A stretch of DNA of 64,000 nt from Dyadobacter jejuensis (GCF_003149085.1 NZ_QGDT01000005.1:62001-126000), one strand, 5' to 3'. Shown: positions 9,701 to 17,991, counted from the stretch's first letter. Notes: a model not told the origin generated them from the sequence alone. Translations and numbers: made by a program.

Positions 9701-10200
9701 ATGTTGACACCAGGTAGTCCTTCTCCCTGATCGTCGGTAACGGTGCCTTTAATCTCGATATCCTGAATCTCTATCACTGGTTGGGCAGTCATGGAAACAT
9801 GCTCTGTTACTGTGCCTTGAGGAGACTTCATTTTCGGCACATTTGGTGCCTTCGTAACGATGAGGTAGGTGTTCTTTTTTAGTTTCTTAAAGGTAAGATT
9901 GGTAGTGCTCAGGATACTTTGAAGATTTTCCTCAATTGATTTTTTGTAATCAATTAGGTCTGTTTTAATAAAAACTTTCTCCAAATTTTTATCTGCAAAT
10001 AGTAAATCGGTATTAAAATGCTCACTAAGCACCATCAGCGCTTCCTGTAAGGCTATGGTAGCCGGTTGCGGTTTGGGACTTTGCTGGGTGGGGTAAGCCA
10101 CCATAGAAATAGACTGCTGAGCGTATCCCATCTGGCTCATAGAGGCCAAGAGCACGGACACAGCTATCGCACGCCAACTCGTACACAGTTGAATTTTCAT
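6787..10200 (-). CDS. SusC/RagA-family TonB-linked outer-membrane transporter with STN domain (PUL 1)
   Basis: 1137 residues. After a signal peptide (ends near MGYAQ) comes an STN signalling domain (about 45-115, with LLFADKNLEKVFI), a carboxypeptidase-regulatory-like domain (about 148-230, GLPGVNIALKGTT), the SusC plug signature (EELVVVGYGTQKKSDVTGAV) and a 22-strand barrel ending in F. It imports oligosaccharides across the outer membrane with SusD. The STN domain normally touches the FecR anti-sigma factor in the periplasm, and fecR lies only 19 bases upstream, so transport and gene induction are probably linked in this operon. Confidence 0.95.
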   Translation of the reverse strand: MKIQLCTSWRAIAVSVLLASMSQMGYAQQSISMVAYPTQQSPKPQPATIALQEALMVLSEHFNTDLLFADKNLEKVFIKTDLIDYKKSIEENLQSILSTTNLTFKKLKKNTYLIVTKAPNVPKMKSPQGTVTEHVSMTAQPVIEIQDIEIKGTVTDDQGEGLPGVNIALKGTTQGVISQANGAFTIQVPNTEAILVFSYVGFLSKEIVVGNRTTLAITLLPDDKSLEELVVVGYGTQKKSDVTGAVSSISEEKIQSRPVTGFNDALQGRSGGVQVRQSGGDLSGKFNISIRGTGSVTGNNDPLIVVDGVPLFSTNFSTINPQDIASMDILKDASATAIYGARAANGVIIITTKQGKAGKTRFSFNTDLGFEEITKRYDVMSTEEQRLLFLEGFKNANRDLSVYNDPTNPVWQTDTDWQKLGTRTGFRQNYNLGFSGGSEKNIYSGSVSYLNRKGVLAKTDLQSWSLRLNLQSKVNDWLTITSNLSGSYQDQNIQNNDSWGAAGYRGLVYQHSYTVPYDEFGNLSATNTTSAPFFGANENPLVDLLLPTRESNVTRLLGNVKFDFQLAPSLKLSANAGADVVNGADFTYLPVYQVGIYNRPEGITTEGSDKQINWVTDAFLTYNKNINEHAINAVGGVSLQQFYNKSNSITGRGTIDNALNQLSNQTSFIGTGTTIVPGLASGFLRVNYGYKGKYLVTATVRRDGSSRFGPENKFGTFPSASFAWRLSEEDFMKNSRLFHDVKLRASYGLTGNQNIGNFAFITRAVAATYVSGNTLTIGNAPQNIGNPNLKWETAKQLDFGVDFSMFGGRINSTIDFYDKRSQDLLVATPIALTAGVDVNPILNIGSLKNTGVEFAITTRNVRRKNFSWDTDFNITYNKNKVLDIGTNSIGNPLTIPGELIPLSNQPTNLTRSGHPVGAFYMYEFAGIWQLGEEEEAKKWANAVPGDPKYTDTNGNGIFDEGDKIDVGNPHPKLFGGIDNTLSYGPFSLSVFLNYSVGNKLYNTARNLFSRSVPFVQNFAEVNDFWTVDNPSNSVPRPSQGGNTTTLATLVSTRFLENADFLRVKNVSITYKLPSTWLNGVALEGAQIALSGTNLLTFTKYTGLDPEASSRTSLLSAGIDYTPYPLTRLFSMSIKANF

Positions 10201-10219
10201 ATGACAAAAGGTTTAGAAA

Positions 10220-11260
10220 TTAAAGGTTTCGTTTAGATATAATAATCTGCTTGTCTTTTTTTATGATATTGAGATCCAGTAAGTTACTGATGAGGTCCAG
10301 GAGTTCATCGTCGCTATGGGCTGTAAATGCTCCTGAGATGGTAAGGTCTAAAAGGTCTTTGTTGTCAATCTTGGTGTCTATTCCATAATTGTCTTCTAGT
10401 ATATAGCTAAGTTCTAGCAAGGTAGTTTTTTCAAAAATAAAGCGGTGGTCCTTCCATTTAGAATGGACTTCAGGGTGGGCTAAATGTTGAATGGCCTCGT
10501 TATTGGCATTATCCAAGGTTACTTTGTCCCCTGGTTTTAGGGTGATGGTTTTTTTTGTGTTTTCTTTTTCAACATTCATCCGAACCATCCCCTTATTCAA
10601 GACGACCTTAGATCCTCTTTCTCGAGCAAAAACGGTAAACTCGGTTCCTAGAACCTCTACATCGAACTGTTTGGATGTTTCTACAATAAACTTTTGGTTG
10701 GATTGAGTATGTGTCACCGAAAAATCGGCCTCACCCATCAGAAATACCTTTCGCGAATGTTCCCCAAAGCCCCATCGCGGAACTCGAAGCAGAGAGTTAC
10801 CATTCAAGGTAACCTGGCTACCGTCGGAAAGAGTAAGTGACTTTATTTCTCCTGCCGTCGTTTGGTAGGTCTTGTAAAGCCAAAAAGAGGTTGTTTGGAA
10901 GGCCAGGAACCCAAGCAGAAGAACCGTCGACGCTGCCACCAGCCAGGTAGCGAAACTGTGGCGCTGCCATATTGCAGCGGAATGGTTAGGCTGTACGGGA
11001 GTATCCTCATGGAACGAAGCAGGGGCGGAATGGATGCGCGCATAGTACTTTTCTACTGCGGCATCGAGGCCTGCCGTGTATTCCGGATACAGCTGTTCGT
11101 ATTCATCTAGCCAAGTATAAAATAATTCTTGGTTGTTTAGGTCCGTGGCCCATTCGTCTATCATCTGTTTCTGGAGGAAGGAAGTCCTACCAGAAAAGTG
11201 CTTGAAAATTAATTCCTTAGTTATATTGGTCTGCATGGGGATGGTCGATAGGTTGGTCAA
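10220..11260 (-). CDS. FecR-family anti-sigma factor
   Basis: 346 residues. The N-terminal ~100 residues are cytoplasmic, followed by one membrane segment (about 104-125, WLVAASTVLLLGFLAF). The periplasmic FecR domain (about 135-235) shows LTLSDGSQVTLNGNSLLRVP and FDVEVLGTEFTVFARE. A C-terminal domain of the DUF4974 type follows (HRFIFEKTTLLELSYILEDNYG). FecR holds and activates the ECF sigma factor in response to the STN domain of the transporter. The true start may be Met9 (11236) because residues 1-8 are unlike the family. The gene is between the sigma factor gene and susC, all on the minus strand. Confidence 0.93.
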   Translation of the reverse strand: MTNLSTIPMQTNITKELIFKHFSGRTSFLQKQMIDEWATDLNNQELFYTWLDEYEQLYPEYTAGLDAAVEKYYARIHSAPASFHEDTPVQPNHSAAIWQRHSFATWLVAASTVLLLGFLAFQTTSFWLYKTYQTTAGEIKSLTLSDGSQVTLNGNSLLRVPRWGFGEHSRKVFLMGEADFSVTHTQSNQKFIVETSKQFDVEVLGTEFTVFARERGSKVVLNKGMVRMNVEKENTKKTITLKPGDKVTLDNANNEAIQHLAHPEVHSKWKDHRFIFEKTTLLELSYILEDNYGIDTKIDNKDLLDLTISGAFTAHSDDELLDLISNLLDLNIIKKDKQIIISKRNL

Positions 11261-11290
11261 TGGGGAGCTTTTGAATCGGTGGACGTTCTA

Positions 11291-11872
11291 TTACGAAACG
11301 GAAAGAACCAAAAGCAGAAACCATTTTTCTTTTAACAAGGCTCGTATTAACTTATTCGCCCGGTATAGCTGTACCTCCACGGTCTTAACCGAAAGGTTGA
11401 GCTCATCTGCAATTTCTTGATAACGCATGCCTTCGAAGCGGTTCATCAGGTATATCCTTCGTCGGTTGATCGGCAAGGTACTCACGGCGTTTTGAACGTC
11501 TTGGTACAGTTCCTCAAACTGACTGATACTTTCAGGTGTTTCTATCTCCGAGTGCTCCATATGGGCCGGTGCTGGTTCATAGATCGACTCACTACGGCGC
11601 ATTTCTGTTTTAAGGTGACTATAGCAATTGTTTCTTACGGAACGATAGAGGTAGAATCGGTAGGAGTTGGTAATGCGTTCGTATATTTTCCCCTTATAGA
11701 ACTCAAAAAATATTTCGGATACCAAGTCTTCGGCTATCACTTTGGACCCTACATACTTGATGGCATGGCTGCATAAGGGTTGAAAATAACGGCGGTAGAG
11801 GAGCTCTACCCCTTTTTCAGGATTGGTCTCAAATACATTTTTAATGAAGAGCTCATCATGGAATTCGCCCAT
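11291..11872 (-). CDS. ECF RNA polymerase sigma factor (FecI-like)
   Basis: Start chosen at the ATG at 11872 (MGEFHDELF), 193 residues; the frame stays open to an ATG at 11959 but the extra 29 residues are not family-like. Sigma region 2 is seen in YFQPLCSHAIKYVGSKVIAE followed by DLVSEIFFEFY, and region 4 in LPINRRRIYLMNRFEGMRY followed by QEIADELNLSVKTVEVQLYRA. It belongs to the Bacteroidota FecI-like group that pairs with FecR and STN-SusC. It probably directs its own operon (11872 down to 2383), since no other gap long enough for a promoter lies between the six genes. Confidence 0.92.
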   Translation of the reverse strand: MGEFHDELFIKNVFETNPEKGVELLYRRYFQPLCSHAIKYVGSKVIAEDLVSEIFFEFYKGKIYERITNSYRFYLYRSVRNNCYSHLKTEMRRSESIYEPAPAHMEHSEIETPESISQFEELYQDVQNAVSTLPINRRRIYLMNRFEGMRYQEIADELNLSVKTVEVQLYRANKLIRALLKEKWFLLLVLSVS

Positions 11873-11959
11873 CGTCGCCCTATTCCGTGCCTCTGGCGCA
11901 GTACGGCCAAGGCCTTTACTGGGGTTTTCATAAGGAATTCTGTCGGTTGTCTGGCCCAT

Positions 11960-12256
11960 GCTATATCACTTCGTTCTAGTATTATTTACACCTCATTACA
12001 GTTAAGACCCCATCGAACTGTTTTTCACTTACGCGTTTTGTATTTTATTTTAAATAAATATAAAAATCTGCATAGTGGACTGCTGGGACATGAGGCAATA
12101 GGTAGCCATATATGCCTATTTATGGGCAAAGCTAGTCCGTCTCCCCCGCCGAGGGGTATGGATTTATGTAGTACATGGCCAGGTCGTGTATCTATCAGCG
12201 GCGCTCACCTAATGGCTGATGCCTCCTTTATAAGACCAATAGGGGAGGCTGTGGGC
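11960..12256. other. Gap upstream of the PUL 1 sigma factor
   Basis: No gene is visible. This 297-base gap holds the expected promoter of the sigma-factor operon (A/T-rich around 12030-12075). It also holds the 3' flank of the MarC gene, where a weak 6-bp inverted repeat (gcctcc / ggaggc, about 12219-12248) could be a terminator. No clear -7/-33 box was identified. Confidence 0.4.
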
Positions 12257-12814
12257 TTAGGGGAATGATATCTTAATTCCTTCTATGATCATGCTTGTCC
12301 CAATTATGGCGATAATAAGACCCATGATTTTCCCTATGACCGAAATTACGTTCTCACCAATTTTTTCTACGATAATTTCACTTAGGCTTAAGGTGATATA
12401 TGTCAATAGGCACATCAGTCCGATAATGAGCATGACTATTCCAATATGAATATAACTGCTGTCGGGTACGAAATTCATAGCCGTTACGATGGTGCCCGGC
12501 CCTGCCAGTATGGGGATCGCTAAAGGGGACACGGCAATGTTTTCATCAAAATTGGTGGTTTTTGAGTGTTTGACATACGACTCTTTGGATTGAAGCTTTT
12601 CAAAGCCCACATAAAAAATGAGCAGTCCTCCGGTTATCTTGAAAGCAGGGATCGTGATGCCAAATAATTGGAAAATGAACTTGCCTAGCACTACAAAGGT
12701 GCAGACAATGATAAATGCAATCATCACTGCTCTTTTGTTAATTCTCTGCTTGGTTTGTTCATCGGCCCCTTCTACCAAGGAAATGAATAGGGGCAAATTT
12801 GATACGGGGTTCAT
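12257..12814 (-). CDS. MarC/UPF0056-family integral membrane protein; start uncertain
   Basis: 185 residues from the first ATG, with about five or six membrane segments (VMIAFIIVCTFVVLGKFIF, FKITGGLLIFYVGF, and the C-terminal IMGLIIAIIGTSMII). The motifs NPVSNLPLF and SPLAIPILAGPGTIV are hallmarks of the MarC family, whose role is unsettled. In relatives the NP(I/V)xNLP motif is preceded by about 12-20 residues of the first helix. Here the in-frame sequence upstream reads LPFQLPYSLVFFAI, which looks like that helix, but it contains no ATG before a TAA. Either a non-ATG start is used or the 5' end is damaged; a run of eight T lies in that stretch. A 13-bp perfect palindrome (atggccaggccat, 12947-12959) lies further upstream. 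Confidence 0.85.
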   Translation of the reverse strand: MNPVSNLPLFISLVEGADEQTKQRINKRAVMIAFIIVCTFVVLGKFIFQLFGITIPAFKITGGLLIFYVGFEKLQSKESYVKHSKTTNFDENIAVSPLAIPILAGPGTIVTAMNFVPDSSYIHIGIVMLIIGLMCLLTYITLSLSEIIVEKIGENVISVIGKIMGLIIAIIGTSMIIEGIKISFP

Positions 12815-13023
12815 TATTGCAAAAAAAACCAGTGAATACGGTAATTGAAAAGGTAATTAGGTTTGCATGCTTTTGTAATCCAAGTTTTTTAACTGTTTTT
12901 CGGTAAAAGAAGGGGCTTATCTTCTTATTTTCCTAATCGTCATTAAATGGCCAGGCCATCTGAGGCAGCTATTGGCAGGCTTGTGATATTACAAAATTAG
13001 GAGCCAAATGGTGGTTGAAGCGG

Positions 13024-14034
13024 TTATTTCATTTCAAAACGTCTTAGATAAGCTACTCCCTTTCTTACTGTCATCGATATACCCCATCCCGGTACCGACT
13101 GAGCCTTATTGCCGCTTTCTAAATGGGGCCGGTAGAGTCCTGGAGCCTTAGGGATATCCTTTAGGTCGTGGTGAAGGCTCCTAAAATGGAGCCCATCTGA
13201 TGCATGGTTAATGGTAGCGTCAATAGAGGCTAAGGACGAAATTCCTTTTTGCTCCTTCCAGACCAACACCTCATGGCTATTATCTAATATAGGCGAAGGG
13301 TTCTTGATAAAAGGACCTGTCGGCCTATTGGCAAAGGCGACGCCCATTTTGGTGCGTGCCGGGCCTTGGGTGCCATCTACGATCGACCGACCTTTATAGT
13401 ATAGCCATATTTTATCATTCTCAACGAGTAAGCTGGCGTCGTCGATCCGGTAGCTGTCAAAGTTTTCTGCTTCACTGGAGATCCTCAATACCGGGTTTTC
13501 ACTAGCCCTTACAAAGGGGCCGTCGGGCCTATCAGCCACAGCCACACCTATGGCGGTAAAGTCATTTATGGAATTGTTCTCAAACTCCTTCATGGTATTT
13601 CCTGGCGTTGGTTTCACTCCAGTATAATACAAATAGTACCGCCCCTTATAGGCCAATATATTGGGTGTGAATACGGAGTGGCTGTCGAACGCTCCCTCCT
13701 CACCCAGGCCTAGAGCCATTCCCTGTTCGGTCCAGGTGTGGCCTTCGTCTTCGGAAGTGGCATACCAGATGGTACCCCAATAGCCCGAGGTTACCGGGGT
13801 ATCCATACGAGTATACCAGATATAGTATTTGTTTCCCACCTTGATGATATCACTATTATCGCGTCGGTTATAGGTGGAGTCCATTCCGATCCCGTTAATG
13901 TCTTGATACTCGAATTGAACCATCCGACGGCTAGGGCTCGAAATGCTGTTTTTGGAGGACTGACAAGAAAAAACCAGAAGAGCTATACACCATCCAAACC
14001 TTGCGATTGCTTTATTTTGAATTCTTATTTTCAT
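13024..14034 (-). CDS. Five-bladed beta-propeller glycosidase, GH117-like lipoprotein
   Basis: 336 residues with a lipoprotein signal (LLVFSC, Cys24). The N-terminal blade reads RDNSDIIKVGNKYYIWYTR, then GYWGTIWYATSEDEGHTWTE, AFDSHSVFTPNILAYKGRYY and, later, FDSYRIDDASLLVENDKIWL. These resemble family GH117, whose members remove 3,6-anhydro-L-galactose from the non-reducing end of agar-type oligosaccharides, more than classical GH43. The Asp in RDNSD and the Asp in FDSYRIDD are candidate acid/base residues. The gene lies 101 bases after a sulfatase on the same strand, which fits processing of a sulfated galactan. A GH43/GH32-like specificity cannot be excluded. Confidence 0.72.
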   Translation of the reverse strand: MKIRIQNKAIARFGWCIALLVFSCQSSKNSISSPSRRMVQFEYQDINGIGMDSTYNRRDNSDIIKVGNKYYIWYTRMDTPVTSGYWGTIWYATSEDEGHTWTEQGMALGLGEEGAFDSHSVFTPNILAYKGRYYLYYTGVKPTPGNTMKEFENNSINDFTAIGVAVADRPDGPFVRASENPVLRISSEAENFDSYRIDDASLLVENDKIWLYYKGRSIVDGTQGPARTKMGVAFANRPTGPFIKNPSPILDNSHEVLVWKEQKGISSLASIDATINHASDGLHFRSLHHDLKDIPKAPGLYRPHLESGNKAQSVPGWGISMTVRKGVAYLRRFEMK

Positions 14035-14135
14035 GAATATTTCTTAAATGTAGTAGATCGTCTGAGGAATAAAATTGAGGTGTATTTTCACTTTCTGCAA
14101 GGTTCCGTTGACGATTTTAGAATGCTTTTCGTCCG

Positions 14136-15521
14136 CTAATTGGCCGTGTTGGGCTCCGGCATTTCTGCTTTAACCCGGGCCTGCCAGGCTTCGAGCTTCA
14201 GCAGCAGGTCTTTGGTCTTATTTGTTTCGGTTGCCTGGAGGTTTTTGGTTTCGCCTACATCTTCTTTAAGGTTGAATAAGTATAATTCCTCAGACTCGAA
14301 ATCTTTGATTAGCTTCCAGTCGCCTTCGCGAATCGCAGCGGCCATGGCCAGCTCTGTGCCGCTGCGGTGATGGGGGAAGTGCCAGTACAACGGTTGGCGG
14401 GCCGTGGTACGCTCTCCACTAAGGATGGGCCATAGACTTTGGCCCTCCAATTGCCCTTCTTTGGGTAGGGGTATTTGGGCTGCCTCTAATAAGGTCGGGA
14501 AAAAATCGACGGTGGTAACGGGCTCATGACTTATTTGTTCCGCGGAAATATGGTTGGTCCAGGAAATGATCAACGGAACCCTAATCCCTCCCTCGTATAG
14601 AGATCCTTTTCGCTCTCGAAGGGGTGGGTTTTCTTGAAGACCCCCATTGTCAGAATAAAAAATGATGATGGTGTCGTCCATTAATTTCAGTTCTTTCAAT
14701 TTTCCTACGACTTTCCCAACGGCTTGGTCTAGCTTTTCGATCATCGCATAATATTTATTACCCTTATATTTGGCTACGGTGGCTTCCGGGGCTTGCATAG
14801 GGGTGTGAACCGTGTAGGTGGATAGATCTAGGAAGAAGGGGCGGTCTTTGTGTCGGACTATAAAACGGACGGCCTCATCACCAAGGCGATCGGTGAGGTA
14901 TTCGCCAGCAGGGCCATCGGGGAGGGTACCGTTTTTGTAGGGCGAAAAGTAACTTGCCGGTTGGCCATAGGCACAGCCCCCTATATTGCTGTCAAAACCA
15001 TACTTGTCGGGAAGTAGGTCGGGGTTGATTATCCCGTCGTTGCTTTGTGCCGATCCATCACCTGCCAAATGCCATTTTCCTATAAAGCCTGTAGCATAGC
15101 CATTCCTTTGAAGCAGCTGGGCGATGGTCGTCTCTTGGGAATCCAGCCGATCCACAAAATAAGCTTCCTTAAGTTTCTGCCCTTTGTTGAATTTGTCCAA
15201 ATAGGTCTGCATGCCCATGCCGGGAATATGGCAAGTAAGTTTTAAGGCTGCCGGCGATTTGCCCGTTAGCAGACTGGCCCTGGTGGGGGAACATACTGGG
15301 GCCGCCGCATAGGCATTGGTAAAGGCCATTCCATTTTTGGCTAATAGATCTATGTTAGGAGTGGATATCCCCGGCTTTTTCCCCAGATAGCCAACATCCG
15401 CATAGCCCAAATCGTCGGCTAAGATGAGAACGATATTGGGTTGGCTGGCCCTTGAGCCTTGAGCCATAACGTTGGATAAGCTTCCAATAATAAATCCAAT
15501 TATGATAAATATTTTTTGCAT
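14136..15521 (-). CDS. Secreted type I sulfatase (S1 family)
   Basis: 461 residues, signal peptide ending near residue 20 (NVMAQG). Metal motif IVLILADDLGYADVG; catalytic signature C77-S-P-T-R81 with ASLLTGKSP. FIGKWHLAGD, YTVHTPMQAP and IIFYSDNGGLQ are further active-site stretches. It is probably the first gene of a two-gene transcript with the GH117-like gene. It is separated from PUL 1 by the MarC gene and has no SusC/SusD of its own, so it may serve the same glycan as the neighbouring PULs. Confidence 0.92.
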   Translation of the reverse strand: MQKIFIIIGFIIGSLSNVMAQGSRASQPNIVLILADDLGYADVGYLGKKPGISTPNIDLLAKNGMAFTNAYAAAPVCSPTRASLLTGKSPAALKLTCHIPGMGMQTYLDKFNKGQKLKEAYFVDRLDSQETTIAQLLQRNGYATGFIGKWHLAGDGSAQSNDGIINPDLLPDKYGFDSNIGGCAYGQPASYFSPYKNGTLPDGPAGEYLTDRLGDEAVRFIVRHKDRPFFLDLSTYTVHTPMQAPEATVAKYKGNKYYAMIEKLDQAVGKVVGKLKELKLMDDTIIIFYSDNGGLQENPPLRERKGSLYEGGIRVPLIISWTNHISAEQISHEPVTTVDFFPTLLEAAQIPLPKEGQLEGQSLWPILSGERTTARQPLYWHFPHHRSGTELAMAAAIREGDWKLIKDFESEELYLFNLKEDVGETKNLQATETNKTKDLLLKLEAWQARVKAEMPEPNTAN

Positions 15522-15868
15522 ACCGTATGGTTGAATTATCGTAGTGTAATAGTTTCGTGTAAAATCGCCTTGAAACTTTAAAGACGTAGGGAATGGCAGA
15601 AGCCATGAAATGGAAATGGCTCATTGTACTTTACAAAACTACGGGATTTGCGGGTTTTATTTATCTCAAAATGGGGCCAGTATTGTGTCGCAGCTTGGTG
15701 AACCATCCATCTGAAGAGAGATAGCCTACAGCCGATAGCGGAGCTGGTATCCAATAAAAAGAGCCATTGAAAAAACCTTTTGGGGTTTTCTCAATGGCTC
15801 CTGAGTGGCTCGACTAGCTAAGCGTTGTCAGACTTTATTATGATTCAAGATTTTTAGGCTTTCGCTGA
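15522..15868. other. 347-base gap between the sulfatase/GH117 pair and the DUF2490 operon
   Basis: No coding sequence is visible. It holds the terminator of the upstream operon (15761-15800) and, between about 15522 and 15700, the expected promoter of the sulfatase/GH117 pair; no clear box was recognised. Confidence 0.5.
15761..15800 (-). terminator. Intrinsic terminator of the CotH/VTC/DUF2490 operon
   Basis: 17-bp arms with one mismatch (gagccattgaaaaaacc at 15761-15777, partner at 15784-15800), loop of six. On the minus strand the stem is followed by a run of T, the classic intrinsic-terminator form, 69 bases past the DUF2490 stop. Confidence 0.85.
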
Positions 15869-16549
15869 TCAATGTTTTTTCGATTTGTTCTCTTTGAGTT
15901 TTAACTTATACCCAATATTAAAAACTAAAGGATCGCTTTCGCCTGTTCCTCCAATGGCTCGATCCTGGAATACCGATAAGTCGATAGAATTCCTTTTGGT
16001 TAAAGATATATCCACACCCGTTTTGTATCGTACCTGATCGAACCCTGTCCCAATTAAATAGAAGACATCGGCAGAGACATAGGGGGAGAAACTACTTTTA
16101 TTTTTGTAGCTAAACTCGAATTTATGCCTAAAATAACTACCAGTGGTAGTCAGCCCTGATTCATCGTCTTTAAACTGATGCTGATAGCGGAAGCGGTAAT
16201 CGAATTTTAACCAGTCGGTGATTTTATGGTCGAATTTAACATTCCCGTAGAATCGGTGGTAGGATCGGTAGTAATAATCGGTATCGGAATCATTGAGCTT
16301 CCTCTTGCCAAAATAACGGTAATTGACACTGGCTTCCAGGTATTTGGTGAACTTATACTCTAGGCCTGCCTCTCCCAAATAGGACTGCAATACACTCACG
16401 TTGTCGCTGAAGCGGGTCTGCCCACTAGCCGAAATAGAAAATCTGGAATTTAATTTTTTTTCAACTGTGGCGCCAGTCCATAGGCCCACGCCTTGCCCAT
16501 GCACCATACCGGTGATCAACAGCAAAATTAGAAGCTTATAATGTTTCAT
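15869..16549 (-). CDS. DUF2490-type outer-membrane beta-barrel protein
   Basis: 226 residues with a signal peptide (MKHYKLLILLLITGMVHGQ). The rest is made of alternating short amphipathic strands (SASGQTRFSDNV, LEASVNYRYFGKR, FKYRFRYQHQF-like segments, FEFSYKNKSSFSPYVSADVF), typical of a small outer-membrane barrel of the DUF2490 family. Its start overlaps the stop of the DUF4956 gene by four bases (ATGA), so the two are translationally coupled. Function is unknown. As the last gene of the CotH/VTC/DUF4956 operon it may form the outer-membrane part of that system; this is inference. Confidence 0.8.
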   Translation of the reverse strand: MKHYKLLILLLITGMVHGQGVGLWTGATVEKKLNSRFSISASGQTRFSDNVSVLQSYLGEAGLEYKFTKYLEASVNYRYFGKRKLNDSDTDYYYRSYHRFYGNVKFDHKITDWLKFDYRFRYQHQFKDDESGLTTTGSYFRHKFEFSYKNKSSFSPYVSADVFYLIGTGFDQVRYKTGVDISLTKRNSIDLSVFQDRAIGGTGESDPLVFNIGYKLKLKENKSKKH

Positions 16550-17211
16550 AGGACAGTGGTTTTGTATGAATGAACTTCTTCGTCTATGGCCTGCGACTGG
16601 GTAGGATAATAGTAAATGGTCATTTTGGTGGCGTCCTTCAGGAAATCGATATCCTCAATCTCTACCCGATGTACCTCCAGTCCGGTACGTTCCCTAAGGT
16701 CCTGTATCAGGGCCTCACGCTGCTGGGGGCGGATCAGATGGATGTTCTCATAGATAATGGACTTTCCTCTTTCTTTTTTCATGAGCCAATTGCCCTCCAG
16801 AAGGTGGGTTACCACCAAGATAATGGCACAGAAAAAGCTAAGCTCGTCCCAGCCTCCTTTGCTAATGGCTGAGATAAGCCCAATAGCGATTACCAAAAAC
16901 AGGTAAGTCATATCCTTGGCCGAAATTCCTTCTGTACGGTACCGGAGCATGGAGAATACGGCAAACAGACCAAAGGCGGCACCCATCGACATCTCCACTT
17001 TGTTTAACAAATAGGTGATCATAAATATCACCATGTTGAAGACGAAGAAGGTGATGAACAGATCGGTTCGCTTATAATTTTTATAATATATAAAGCGTAC
17101 CAGGATAAATACAGAGGCGAAGTTAATACTCATGCGAAGTATAAACTTTAGGGATATTTTATCCAGTAAGTCAAATGAACTGAGGGCGTCGGTGAGATGG
17201 AATAGGGACAT
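16546..17211 (-). CDS. DUF4956 integral membrane protein
   Basis: 221 residues with about four membrane segments in the first 140 residues (INFASVFILVRFIYYKNY, LFITFFVFNMVIFMITYLL, GAAFGLFAVFSML, MTYLFLVIAIGLISAI). A soluble C-terminal domain of about 75 residues follows (IIYENIHLIRPQQREALIQD). RYRTEGISAKDMTYLF is the best-conserved stretch in DUF4956 proteins. This family is repeatedly found beside VTC-domain and CotH genes. The 5' end overlaps the VTC gene by 41 bases in another frame; the long start is favoured because the first 25 residues look native (LLDKISLKFILRMSINF). The role is unknown; a partner of the VTC enzyme in the inner membrane is plausible. Confidence 0.85.
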   Translation of the reverse strand: MSLFHLTDALSSFDLLDKISLKFILRMSINFASVFILVRFIYYKNYKRTDLFITFFVFNMVIFMITYLLNKVEMSMGAAFGLFAVFSMLRYRTEGISAKDMTYLFLVIAIGLISAISKGGWDELSFFCAIILVVTHLLEGNWLMKKERGKSIIYENIHLIRPQQREALIQDLRERTGLEVHRVEIEDIDFLKDATKMTIYYYPTQSQAIDEEVHSYKTTVL

Positions 17212-17986
17212 GAATATTGGTATTTATTTTGTTGAGGAAATTAACTTTAGACTTGAAGCGGTTGGTTTTTACCTGGTCTTTGATGCTGACGACCCCTAAG
17301 CAATACTTACTGAGGCCACCACTTTTGTACCGCATCTGGTGCATGAGTTCCAGGAAAGGGGATACCGATTTCTTCTTCTCTTGCTTCACCTCTATAATGG
17401 CCAAGTGGTCATAACTTTTTTGTCGGTTTCCCGACTTGAACTTGAGATCGAGGTCGATGGTAATTCTTTCAGCGGAATGCTTGCTAACCAAGGTCAACCG
17501 GGAGTAATACACCCAGAGGCAGGGTTTAAAGTCGGACGGATCGAGGGTCGTACTCGATTTTAAAAAGGATTGCCCTTTAGGCCCAATTTCTTCCGTTTGG
17601 CTGATGGGCTCGGTTACCCGAGTCTTGACGGTACGCCCCTTGTTATTCTTGACCTTAATCTCGAAAAAGGAGGTGTTCGTGTCCACATAATTCCGGTACC
17701 GTAATTTACAGCGATTCAGACGTCCCGAATGGTGGCTATGATAAAGGTCCATATTGGGCGTGTCAAAATACAAGGTTTCATAATCGAATATGGTTAAGCC
17801 CTTCATCGTTAGGACCCTATAGTCATTTTGGACACGCTCGAAGATGTCGAGAAGGTTTTCCACGGGCATAGTGAACTTTATCTCTGCCCGATCCATTAGT
17901 TTTACCGACTCCATTTCAGCTAGTGAAATGGGGTAGAAACCAGACAGCTGCTCGACAATATTGGAATATACTTTTGAGGTTAGCAT
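17171..17986 (-). CDS. VTC-domain (polyphosphate polymerase-like) protein
   Basis: 271 residues, no signal peptide. The VTC fold is recognisable from KFTMPVENLLDIFERVQNDY, FDYETLYFDTPNMDLYHSHH, RLNRCKLRYRNY, FFEIKVKNNKGRTVKTR and, near the end, AIIEVKQEKK. These Lys/Arg/Glu-rich strands form the tunnel that binds ATP and polyphosphate in yeast Vtc4. Whether the bacterial domain makes polyphosphate is not shown by sequence. The gene starts five bases after the CotH gene and overlaps the DUF4956 gene by 41 bases, so these three are tightly coupled. Confidence 0.87.
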   Translation of the reverse strand: MLTSKVYSNIVEQLSGFYPISLAEMESVKLMDRAEIKFTMPVENLLDIFERVQNDYRVLTMKGLTIFDYETLYFDTPNMDLYHSHHSGRLNRCKLRYRNYVDTNTSFFEIKVKNNKGRTVKTRVTEPISQTEEIGPKGQSFLKSSTTLDPSDFKPCLWVYYSRLTLVSKHSAERITIDLDLKFKSGNRQKSYDHLAIIEVKQEKKKSVSPFLELMHQMRYKSGGLSKYCLGVVSIKDQVKTNRFKSKVNFLNKINTNIHVPIPSHRRPQFI

Positions 17987-17991
17987 GGCGC

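Noticed and set aside
11780-12268. Open frame of 162 codons on the plus strand near the PUL 1 sigma gene
   Set aside because: It overlaps the sigma factor gene and the MarC 3' end in antisense and shows no domain or signal peptide.
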